Source of the DNA: JAEZKC01 sp046538945
GTDB taxonomy: Bacteria > Fibrobacterota > Chitinivibrionia > Chitinivibrionales > Chitinispirillaceae
Reading direction: 5' to 3'
NCBI GenBank assembly: GCA_046538945.1
Contig: JBKHHW010000212.1
Coordinates: 1 to 5,118, forward strand
Length of the DNA stretch: 5,118 bases
A program made the position numbers and the translations under genes. Below, piece by piece: positions 1 through 5,118 of this stretch (position 1 is its first letter; every line of letters begins with the position of its first letter). The notes beneath the pieces are model-generated. The model was not told where the DNA came from. It did no database searches and worked only from the letters and a program-made list of their open reading frames with translations.

Positions 1-44
1 TCATTCAGCCTGAAAAAGGCAAGATCATCAAGACTGCGGGATAA
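1..44 (+). CDS. 3' end of a probable MFS transporter gene (partial)
   Basis: Only the last 14 codons before a TAA at 42-44 are inside the window; they read IIQPEKGKIIKTAG. That is too little to name the product directly. The call comes from the repeated copy at 248-291, which is the same reading frame and is preceded there by a transmembrane helix typical of the C-terminus of major facilitator permeases. In that family the last helix is followed by a short charged cytoplasmic tail, which this Lys/Glu-rich segment resembles. The rest of the gene lies to the left of the window. The hairpin 15 bases after the stop is placed where a transcript 3' end would be expected. That this is the intact parent gene, and the copy at 91-291 the fragment, is an inference; the window cannot prove which copy is whole. 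Confidence 0.55.
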   Translation, partial: IQPEKGKIIKTAG

Positions 45-62
45 TCCGGGTTGGAGCCACCC
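1..62 (+). repeat. 62-base direct repeat, copy 1
   Basis: Positions 1-62 match 248-309 with one mismatch (G at 56, A at 303) at a constant offset of 247 bases. The match covers the last 14 codons of a reading frame, its TAA stop and 18 bases after the stop, then ends abruptly at 62/309. It may extend left beyond the window edge, so 62 bases is a minimum length. Confidence 0.95.
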
Positions 63-103
63 CGGAGGTGAGTTTCTGATACGGCAGTGATTCACCTCCG
101 GGG
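60..103. repeat. Dispersed hairpin element, copy 1 (long loop)
   Basis: A perfect 12-base stem pairs CCCCGGAGGTGA (60-71) with TCACCTCCGGGG (92-103) across a 20-base loop. The same stem, with one extra pair and a 3-base loop, recurs at 4779-4807. This copy begins 15 bases after the stop codon at 42-44. No run of T follows, so it is not a canonical intrinsic terminator, though it could still stop or stabilise a transcript. The 5' arm contains GGAGGTGA, a perfect extended Shine-Dalgarno sequence, and the 3' arm contains TCACCTCC, as at the 3' end of bacterial 16S rRNA. The function is not known from the sequence. Confidence 0.85.
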
Positions 104-291
104 CACAGAAATCGGATCTCTTCAGTGATGCTCACGGGATGGTCGATTACACGAAGTACTGGAGCGTGCCGCTGGTACTGGCGTTTTTCATTCTCGCGGC
201 CCTCTTATTTTTCGTCAGAGAAGTCAAAATCAAGAGCGAAACCGAGATCATTCAGCCTGAAAAAGGCAAGATCATCAAGACTGCGGGATAA
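91..291 (+). pseudogene. Truncated duplicate of an MFS transporter C-terminus
   Basis: An open frame of 66 codons runs from just after a TGA at 88-90 to TAA at 289-291. It contains the segment VDYTKYWSVPLVLAF, then a hydrophobic helix ending in LLFFVRE, then a charged tail. A short Asp-Tyr-x-x-Tyr-Trp run followed by a Pro-containing final helix and a basic tail is typical of the end of nucleoside/sugar-type MFS permeases. The last 14 codons are identical to those at 3-44, so this is a duplicated gene end. The first few codons overlap the 3' arm of the hairpin, so homology probably begins near 104-115. Translation could begin at ATG 139, giving a 50-residue single-helix peptide, but I see no good ribosome binding site there. 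It is most likely a dead fragment. A small membrane protein cannot be excluded. Confidence 0.65.
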
Positions 292-309
292 TCCGGGTTG
301 GAACCACCC
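248..309 (+). repeat. 62-base direct repeat, copy 2
   Basis: This is the second copy of positions 1-62, with one mismatch at 303. It includes the stop codon at 289-291 and ends at 309, after which the flanks differ: copy 1 continues into the hairpin, copy 2 into an A-rich run. The near identity includes non-coding bases after the stop, which suggests a recent duplication and not conservation by selection on protein. Confidence 0.95.
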
Positions 310-320
310 ACCAAAAAAAC

Positions 321-352
321 TTCGTGCACTGCCGGTTCCACTTGGATATAAT
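321..352 (+). promoter_or_regulatory. Candidate promoter of the barrel gene
   Basis: TATAAT at 347-352 is a perfect sigma-70-type -10 hexamer, 92 bases upstream of the ATG at 444. The upstream -35 region is poor: TTCGTG at 321-326 is only half matched and the spacer would be 20 bases. A second possibility is TATATT at 366-371 with TTGGAT at 342-347 and an 18-base spacer. Either would leave a leader of roughly 70-85 bases. The region is the only AT-rich stretch between the duplicated fragment and the gene, which supports a promoter here, but the exact start is uncertain. Confidence 0.4.
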
Positions 353-430
353 CTGTATCTATTGCTATATTTAAACAGTCACTTTGCGTTCTCATGAAAA
401 TTTTTCTTCACTCTTCAGACAAATCCATCC

Positions 431-437
431 AAGGAGG
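431..437 (+). promoter_or_regulatory. Strong ribosome binding site fixing the start at 444
   Basis: AAGGAGG lies 6 bases before the ATG at 444. The alternative in-frame ATG at 384 has no comparable site, and using it would put 20 polar residues in front of a clear signal peptide. This site therefore decides the start. Confidence 0.9.
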
Positions 438-443
438 CTTCGG

Positions 444-2822
444 ATGAACAGAAAGGCTCTGCTCTGCCTTATGGCCGCGGCGGTCTTGTTCCAGACAGCT
501 CACTCCCAGACTTTCAAAATGAATGTCGGGGAAAACGAAGTAGACCTGTGGCGCTTCTCCTCCGGCCAGAAAGAAACGGTCAAGGACTCTACCGTCATCG
601 GAATCGGCGACACTCTGTACGCCACTGCAGACCAGGAGGTGGCAATCCAGCTTGAGAGCACATCCAAGCTGCTTGTCAAAGGCCCCGCCGTGCTCACCTT
701 CGCCGGCAAAGATTCTAAACTGGATATAGTCCTCAATGAAGGCCAGGTATTCCTGGACCGCAACGAGCCTCACCAGTTCGAAGAACTCACCCTTGCCGTC
801 AAGGGCTTCAGCATTGTCCCCCTCGGTACAGGAGTGGCCGTAAAGACCACCCGTCAGGGAAATCCCACAACAGCAGTACTCAAGGGTCAAGTTGAAATGA
901 TGTCTCCTCTGGGTGAATCCATCACCATAGGACCCAGGCAGTTTGCCACAGTGGATCCTTCAGGAAAGCTCACATCTGGAGGTCTGAATGAAAAGGGACT
1001 TCAGCAGCTTGAAAAATGGACCGGTCTAAGAGCCGAAAGCGCCCAGGAAAAAGCGGTCGCAAGGGCCAAAGAAGAACCAGCTGAAAAGGCAGAGGACGAA
1101 GCTCCGGCGGTTGTGCATACCGCTGCTGTCGTGCCAAACGATACAGAGCCTGCTCCGGAAGAACCTAAAGCAGAAGCTCCTTCCGCAGAGGAACCTGAAG
1201 CTGCCCAAGCTGCTCCCGATACGGAAGAAAAGAAAGATGAACCGGCAAAAGTGGAAAAACCCGCAAAAAAAACTTCTGCATCCGCTCAGCCGATTTCCGC
1301 ACCGCCCTCACCAAAGCAGGAAACTGAATCTGCCTCAGAAACCGCAGAAACTCAGGAAGCTCCAGAGGCGGAAACCGAAAGTGCCGCTTCCGAAGGGGGA
1401 CTCTTTCAGGCGCCCAGTTACGAACTCGGTGCCGGCATGGCCACGGTGAATGATGAACAGTGGACCAGAATCGCACTGGGTATCGATGTGCCCATCTGGA
1501 AGTTCGGTGTCTTTCTCGATCTCGAACTTTTTCTGGACGCCGACAATCAGCTTTCCGACAAGGGATGGGACTTCGGAGACAACTGGCCTGATGCTCTTGC
1601 CCGTAAAATCCGTTACATCCGGTTCGGACACGAGAATGATCCGCTGTATGTCAAATTCGGTGGTCTTTCCGATGTGACTCTGGGTTATGGAATCATCATG
1701 GACCGCTTCACGAACATGCTGCACTACCCCGACCAGAAGCTGCTCGGTCTGCAGTTTTCCCTCAACGACATCACCCCTCTGGGGCTTACTCTGCAGTCGG
1801 TAATTTCCGATTTCGCCGAAGCAGAGGAGCAGGGCGGCATCGGTGCTCTCAGGCTGGCCGTTTCTCCTCTTAAGACAACAAGCATTCCTCTGTTCAAAAA
1901 TCTTCAGGTCGGTGCCACATACGCTCTGGACCGCAACGTCCACGCTCCTGCAAAGAAGTGGACGTTAAGCCCGGAAGATGCACTGATCAAGGACCTTCTT
2001 TTAACAGAAGAACTGCAATCCAGTCAAGATCTCATCAGAACCATAATCAAAAAGAACAGTCCCGATATCGATCCGGATGAATTCCTGAGAGTTCTGGAAG
2101 AAGAAGAAAAAATCAAAAACAAAGTCAAACCCTTCGATCTGGCTGGACTGGATGTAGGTCTACCGATAATTCAGACCCCGCTTTTGAACATGGACCTGTA
2201 CGGTCAGGCGGCCGTTCGTCTTGATGATGAAGAGGGCTGGGGGATGGGTGCCCCGGGTGTCCAGGTTGAAATCTGGAAACTGTGGGGAAATCTTGAGTAC
2301 CGCCGAATCAACGGAAAATTCACCTCTGGATTCTTCGATCAGTATTATCTCGACGAAAGGCTTTCAAGAGAAACGCTCGAATCCAAAGCTGATGATCTTG
2401 ACAGTGTGACCCTGAACGGAGTCTTCGGGAAAATCGGGGCCGACCTTTCCGGTTTTTTCACCATCGAGGGAAGTTATCAGTACCTTATAGGTGAAGACGA
2501 CAAGGATCAGCGCTACGGATTGTCCGGTCATTTGGGTGAACAGATAATCAGCCGTATTCCCAAAGTCAGTGTTGCCGAAATATATTTGAGAAACAGCAAC
2601 ATCGGAACGACCCCCCAGTATACCAAGGACGGTATTCCCGTATTGGGAACAAAAGCCGGTCTGTTTCACAAAACGGAATACATGTACTGGGGATACAAGG
2701 CCGGTTTCGAGATCAGTAGCGGCGCGACCCTCTTGTGGGATTACCGCTATGGCTGGCAAATGAAAAACGGAAAACTCGTATCAGACAACAACATGAGTCT
2801 CCAGACTGCTCTCCAGTTCTAA
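444..2822 (+). CDS. FecR-like domain fused by an acidic linker to an outer-membrane beta-barrel
   Basis: The 792-residue product starts with a signal peptide (residues 1 to about 21: basic MNRK, hydrophobic core, cleavage near AHS-Q). Residues about 32-175 resemble a FecR-type domain: a beta-rich segment with IGIGDTLYATADQEVAIQL, LNEGQVFLD, PLGTGVAVKT and VLKGQVEMMS, the pattern of G-D-x-L, a 'G' strand and a late 'G-x-V' strand seen in FecR/FecR-like proteins. Residues about 200-318 are a low-complexity linker rich in Pro, Ala, Glu and Lys. From about 325 to the end, alternating polar/aromatic strands and a terminal Phe (ending LQTALQF) fit an outer-membrane barrel and the C-terminal assembly signal. 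A charged, mostly helical insertion sits at about 505-565. The likely location is the outer membrane with the FecR-like part in the periplasm. FecR proper is an inner-membrane signal regulator next to a sigma factor; no sigma factor gene is present, so a ligand- or peptidoglycan-binding or structural role is as likely. Domain calls are by eye; the exact barrel family is not recognised. Confidence 0.8.
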   Translation: MNRKALLCLMAAAVLFQTAHSQTFKMNVGENEVDLWRFSSGQKETVKDSTVIGIGDTLYATADQEVAIQLESTSKLLVKGPAVLTFAGKDSKLDIVLNEGQVFLDRNEPHQFEELTLAVKGFSIVPLGTGVAVKTTRQGNPTTAVLKGQVEMMSPLGESITIGPRQFATVDPSGKLTSGGLNEKGLQQLEKWTGLRAESAQEKAVARAKEEPAEKAEDEAPAVVHTAAVVPNDTEPAPEEPKAEAPSAEEPEAAQAAPDTEEKKDEPAKVEKPAKKTSASAQPISAPPSPKQETESASETAETQEAPEAETESAASEGGLFQAPSYELGAGMATVNDEQWTRIALGIDVPIWKFGVFLDLELFLDADNQLSDKGWDFGDNWPDALARKIRYIRFGHENDPLYVKFGGLSDVTLGYGIIMDRFTNMLHYPDQKLLGLQFSLNDITPLGLTLQSVISDFAEAEEQGGIGALRLAVSPLKTTSIPLFKNLQVGATYALDRNVHAPAKKWTLSPEDALIKDLLLTEELQSSQDLIRTIIKKNSPDIDPDEFLRVLEEEEKIKNKVKPFDLAGLDVGLPIIQTPLLNMDLYGQAAVRLDDEEGWGMGAPGVQVEIWKLWGNLEYRRINGKFTSGFFDQYYLDERLSRETLESKADDLDSVTLNGVFGKIGADLSGFFTIEGSYQYLIGEDDKDQRYGLSGHLGEQIISRIPKVSVAEIYLRNSNIGTTPQYTKDGIPVLGTKAGLFHKTEYMYWGYKAGFEISSGATLLWDYRYGWQMKNGKLVSDNNMSLQTALQF

Positions 2823-2838
2823 ATGTGACAGCAACCAG

Positions 2839-2868
2839 AAGGCTGCGGATATCCATCCGCAGCCTTTT
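2839..2868 (+). terminator. Intrinsic (rho-independent) terminator
   Basis: A perfect 12-base stem, AAGGCTGCGGAT (2839-2850) with ATCCGCAGCCTT (2855-2866), closes a 4-base loop ATCC and runs into TTTT at 2865-2868. It begins 16 bases after the stop of the barrel gene. The GC-rich stem plus T-run is the classical form, so the barrel gene is probably transcribed separately from the genes that follow. The A run on the 5' side is short, so it is less likely to act in the opposite direction. Confidence 0.85.
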
Positions 2869-2954
2869 CCATAGGCAGTTCCTCATCTGTTTTCACACGC
2901 GGGGTCCAGTTCACTGGGTAAACACATTTTGAAAATCAGCATCCAGTCATTTCC

Positions 2955-2960
2955 TGAGGT
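2955..2960 (+). promoter_or_regulatory. Ribosome binding site of the transpeptidase gene
   Basis: TGAGGT ends 4 bases before the ATG at 2965. The GAGGT core pairs with the 3' end of 16S rRNA. It favours this ATG over the next in-frame one at codon 7. I see no convincing -35/-10 pair between the terminator and this site. Confidence 0.65.
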
Positions 2961-2964
2961 ATAA

Positions 2965-4380
2965 ATGAGCAGTTCCTCACCTATGATCCGGAGGATAAAC
3001 AAACTTCCCGGTTCAAAAAACAGATTCAGAATTCCCAAAAAAGGAAGAATCAGATTCTTCCTGATTATCGTTTTTGTCATAGCGGCAGTGAGGATTTCCG
3101 AATCGATCTTTTCTTCCAACCCCCCTTCTCCTCCTCCGGAAAAACAGAACAGCGAAAGCCTGCTTTCATGCATGAGCAAAGAATCCGAACATGCGACCAG
3201 AATCAAACTCGGTAAAAAACTAGATTTTGAAGATGTCAAAACACTTGTGAACACGTTCGGGATCGGAAGATTATCCCCCAAAAAAGTATTTATTAACGGC
3301 AAAGACACCCTGCACCTGTCTCTCAGCCTGGATACCGCTCTGCAGAGTTATGCCGGCAGACTTCTCGAACGTTACCGCCCCCGGTACGGAGCGGTTGCAG
3401 CTCTTGACCCGGTGTCCGGCAGAGTTCTGTGCCTGGCATCCTATACTCACGAAGGAGAAAAGTACATAGGTAATGACCTTTACCTCAAAAGCATCTTTCC
3501 CGCAGCCTCTGTGTTCAAGACTGTCACTGCTGCCGCGGCGATAGAACAGGCGAACATGAATGCCCGGAGCACAATTGCCCACGCGGGCCGCAACCATACA
3601 CTCTACAAATTCCAACTGGAGAAGGTGCTCGAGCGCCAAAGAGAGTTCACCCTTGAAAATGCTTTCGCATACTCGATAAATCCTGTTTTCGGAAGAATTG
3701 CCCTTTTCAATCTGGAAAAAGGGGCGCTTAATAACTACGGCAACCGTTTCGGTTTCAATTCCACCGTACCTTTTGAGCTTGACAACGAAATAAACGAGAT
3801 GTTTTCCCCCGATTCCGACTTCGCCGTGGCAGAACTGGCTTCGGGCTTCAACCAGCATACCAGCATCTCCCCTCTGTTCGGAGCTCTTATAGCAAGTGCG
3901 GTTTCCGAAGACGGGTTCATTCCCCGTCCGACTCTGATCGACAGTGTCTGGTCATCAAAACGGAATACCACCCTCTATGTCCGCGGCAGGGAAGTCTGGC
4001 GCAAGGCCCTGAACAGATCAACAGCAAATGAACTCAAGCGAATTATGGCTAAAGTGCCGGTCTACGGAACTGCCCGTAATTCCTTCCGCACTCTTCGCAG
4101 ATCAACCATATACAATGTTTACGAATACGGAGGAAAAACCGGGTCAGTCAGCAAACAGGGTCTCGGCAGAGTGGACTGGTTTGTGGGATTCGCCCGTCAT
4201 CCCCATGACAAAGAGCGCCGCATCGCCCTGGGAGTGGTCACCACCCACGGCGCCTACTGGACCGTACACTCAAGCTACATTGCTTCGGAACTGATGCTCG
4301 ATTTTATCAGGGCAAAAGAGAAAGAAGTGGAAATAGTTGCAACAGCTGAATCGGATTTCAAACAAAGGACATCAAAATGA
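2965..4380 (+). CDS. Membrane-anchored penicillin-binding-type transpeptidase
   Basis: The 471-residue product has a short basic cytoplasmic N-terminus, one transmembrane helix (residues about 30-48, FFLIIVFVIAAV), a Pro/Ser-rich stretch and then a penicillin-binding transpeptidase domain from about 115 to 450. All three active-site motifs are visible: SxxK as S182-VF-K185, SxN as S237-I-N239, and KTG at 391-393. Other family hallmarks are the strand AVAALDPVSGRVLCLAS (144-159) and the segment GFNQHTSISPLFGALIASA (294-312). The enzyme should cross-link peptidoglycan peptides on the outer face of the inner membrane and be acylated by beta-lactams. It lacks a glycosyltransferase domain and has only about 65 residues between helix and catalytic region, too short for the usual class B dimerisation (pedestal) domain; division and elongation enzymes of class B normally run 550-700 residues. 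It is therefore a compact class B-like enzyme, not assignable to PBP2 or PBP3. The gene overlaps the next one by 4 bases. Confidence 0.9.
   Translation: MSSSSPMIRRINKLPGSKNRFRIPKKGRIRFFLIIVFVIAAVRISESIFSSNPPSPPPEKQNSESLLSCMSKESEHATRIKLGKKLDFEDVKTLVNTFGIGRLSPKKVFINGKDTLHLSLSLDTALQSYAGRLLERYRPRYGAVAALDPVSGRVLCLASYTHEGEKYIGNDLYLKSIFPAASVFKTVTAAAAIEQANMNARSTIAHAGRNHTLYKFQLEKVLERQREFTLENAFAYSINPVFGRIALFNLEKGALNNYGNRFGFNSTVPFELDNEINEMFSPDSDFAVAELASGFNQHTSISPLFGALIASAVSEDGFIPRPTLIDSVWSSKRNTTLYVRGREVWRKALNRSTANELKRIMAKVPVYGTARNSFRTLRRSTIYNVYEYGGKTGSVSKQGLGRVDWFVGFARHPHDKERRIALGVVTTHGAYWTVHSSYIASELMLDFIRAKEKEVEIVATAESDFKQRTSK
4364..4369 (+). promoter_or_regulatory. Ribosome binding site of the DUF5329 gene, inside the upstream gene
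   Basis: AAAGGA lies within the last codons of the transpeptidase gene, 7 bases before the ATG at 4377. Together with the ATGA stop/start overlap it indicates translational coupling of the two genes. Confidence 0.7.
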
Positions 4381-4742
4381 AAAAAACTCTTCTGCTGGTT
4401 CTCCTCTCCTCCCTGCTCTCCGTTTCCAACTCCTGGGCATCGGCTCCAGCCAAAGAAATCAGGAAAATTGAAATGCTTATCGATACTGTAAAAGAGTTAA
4501 AGGAGGCAGAGTTCATCCGCAACGGAAGATCATACAATTCAAAGATCGCGGTGATGTTCCTGAACGGAAAATGGAAAGCCAAAAAAAAGGAAATCAGCAC
4601 TGCGGATGACTTCATCACGAAAATAGCCACCAAATCCTCCACATCAGGAAAGCCCTACTTTATCCGTTTTTCTGATGGAAAAGAACAGAAAAGCGAACTC
4701 TTTTTCAAAGGTCTGCTGAACGAAATGGATCCGGAAGAGTAA
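4377..4742 (+). CDS. Secreted DUF5329-family protein
   Basis: The 121-residue product begins with a signal peptide (MKKT, a Leu/Val/Ser core, cleavage near residue 22-23 after SWASA). The mature part of about 100 residues carries the pattern I associate with DUF5329: an N-terminal helix EIRKIEMLIDTVKE, the motif FIRNG (46-50) followed by a Tyr, then TADDFI (75-80), and SSTSGKPYFIRFSDG (87-101) near the end. The family is small, periplasmic and of unknown function. The ATG overlaps the transpeptidase stop (ATGA), and a ribosome binding site lies in the upstream gene, so the two proteins are probably made together. This makes a role next to the peptidoglycan enzyme plausible but unproven. No Cys for lipidation is seen in the signal region, so a soluble periplasmic protein is expected. 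Family assignment is from motif memory and not from a search. Confidence 0.8.
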   Translation: MKKTLLLVLLSSLLSVSNSWASAPAKEIRKIEMLIDTVKELKEAEFIRNGRSYNSKIAVMFLNGKWKAKKKEISTADDFITKIATKSSTSGKPYFIRFSDGKEQKSELFFKGLLNEMDPEE

Positions 4743-4778
4743 GCTTCTGCTCTGGATAAGGCGACGATCTGATCAAAC

Positions 4779-4807
4779 GCCCCGGAGGTGAATTTCACCT
4801 CCGGGGC
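4779..4807. repeat. Dispersed hairpin element, copy 2 (tight loop)
   Basis: A perfect 13-base stem pairs GCCCCGGAGGTGA (4779-4791) with TCACCTCCGGGGC (4795-4807) across a 3-base loop ATT. It starts 36 bases after the DUF5329 stop codon. The 12 inner pairs are identical to those of the hairpin at 60-103. No T-run follows (next bases ATCCGAATCC), so it is not a standard intrinsic terminator, although its placement behind a gene fits a 3'-end or processing structure. Confidence 0.85.
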
Positions 4808-5082
4808 ATCCGAATCCGCCGCCTTCCCTTACCCATCTCCGCAGCTTCTAAACCCATCCATTCATTCCCTCTACACCGTTTCCCGCAGCCGCTTGGTTTC
4901 CCCATGATTTGTTGTATCCGGATTTTTCCGGAAACGTGTGCTTCAGCGAATCCGGGAACTCACGACTGAGAAGGAGGAACACAAAACGCCAAACCAGGCA
5001 GGTAGAAGCAAATCATCACGGATTGCCGCTTCCCCGATTTATTTTTTCCCAACCAAACAGCTTTTAAAGGACTTGGAAAAAA
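4808..5082. other. Stretch with no assigned gene
   Basis: No ATG-started frame of useful length and no RNA gene is recognised here. The left part (4808-4900) is pyrimidine-rich on the + strand. A small hairpin, TCCGGA (4917-4922) with TCCGGA (4927-4932) and loop TTTT, lies in the middle. A strong AAGGAGG at 4971-4977 has no ATG, GTG or TTG at normal distance. One frame is open from 4908 to the right edge and may be coding. I see no clear promoter; TTTATTTTTT at 5038-5047 is merely AT-rich. Confidence 0.6.
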
Positions 5083-5118
5083 ATGACAGAAAACGATTTA
5101 TTCAGATCTGCACTTGTA
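5083..5118 (+). CDS. Start of an unidentified gene, cut by the window edge
   Basis: ATG at 5083 opens 12 codons to the window edge, reading MTENDLFRSALV. AAAGGA at 5066-5071 is 11 bases upstream, slightly long for a ribosome binding site, and TTGGA at 5073-5077 is 5 bases away. The same frame is closed by TAA at 5065-5067, so no earlier start exists. The opening resembles short N-termini such as those of ISL3-type transposases (acidic start, then L-F-x-x-A-L), but twelve residues cannot support that name. An overlapping frame, open from 4908, competes with this reading, and only one of the two is likely to be real. Confidence 0.4.
   Translation, partial: MTENDLFRSALV

Noticed and set aside
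60..103. Hairpin 1 as a classical intrinsic terminator
   Set aside because: The stem is strong but no T-run follows and the loop is 20 bases long; it is listed as a dispersed hairpin instead.
125..397. A 90-codon open frame across the duplicated fragment
   Set aside because: It is out of frame with the transporter remnant, has a Ser/Arg-rich composition with no domain-like pattern, and runs through the promoter region; the remnant frame explains the sequence better.
384..443. Upstream ATG start for the barrel protein
   Set aside because: It would put 20 polar residues before an obvious signal peptide and has no good ribosome binding site, while AAGGAGG sits 6 bases before ATG 444.
1111..1449. 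Lys/Leu/Pro-rich open frame on the + strand within the linker region
   Set aside because: It is a frame-shifted reading of the repetitive GAA/GCT/CCT-rich linker codons, which rarely produce stops in other frames.
1335..1943. 202-codon open frame on the - strand
   Set aside because: It is antisense to the barrel coding region; the + frame has signal peptide, domain pattern and ribosome binding site, and this one has none.
3271..3858. 195-codon open frame on the - strand
   Set aside because: It lies opposite the transpeptidase core, whose catalytic motifs are all present on the + strand.
4904..5016. Inverted repeat ATGATTTG (4904-4911) and CAAATCAT (5009-5016) as possible ends of a small mobile element
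   Set aside because: Eight bases over 97 bases of spacing is within chance, no target duplication flanks it, and the neighbouring similarity (TGGTTT/AAACCA) is in the wrong order for nested ends.

Overview
This window looks like chromosomal DNA of a diderm (Gram-negative-type) bacterium of moderate GC content. The evidence is a large signal-peptide-bearing protein that ends in what looks like an outer-membrane beta-barrel, followed by a membrane-anchored penicillin-binding-type transpeptidase. A FecR-like domain joined to a long acidic Pro/Ala/Glu linker and a barrel would fit the Fibrobacterota/FCB neighbourhood, but this placement is a low-confidence impression and not a demonstrated match. 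All recognisable genes are on the + strand.

Layout. Positions 1-44 are the last codons of a gene whose 3' end is repeated at 248-291. The second copy carries more upstream sequence and shows the last transmembrane helix of what looks like a major facilitator (MFS) transporter, so 91-291 is read as a truncated duplicate. A strong hairpin (60-103) separates the two copies. Positions 292-443 hold a candidate promoter and a strong ribosome binding site. The gene at 444-2822 encodes a 792-residue protein: signal peptide, FecR-like periplasmic domain, about 120 residues of acidic low-complexity linker, and a C-terminal barrel. A classical intrinsic terminator follows at 2839-2868. Next come two translationally coupled genes: a 471-residue transpeptidase with SxxK, SxN and KTG motifs (2965-4380) and a 121-residue secreted DUF5329-type protein (4377-4742). 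A second copy of the unusual hairpin (4779-4807) lies behind them. A stretch of about 275 bases with no assigned gene follows. The window ends in the first codons of another gene, for which two reading frames compete.

How the genes may work together. The three complete genes all encode envelope proteins: an outer-membrane barrel with a periplasmic tether, a periplasm-facing peptidoglycan cross-linking enzyme, and a small exported protein of unknown function. The transpeptidase and the DUF5329 protein share a 4-base overlap and are probably one operon. The barrel gene is separated from them by a terminator, so a shared role is an inference from proximity only. The points most worth a second look are the recent partial gene duplication, the two dispersed hairpins whose arms carry a perfect Shine-Dalgarno/anti-Shine-Dalgarno pair, the FecR-linker-barrel architecture, and the overlapping open frames at the right edge.
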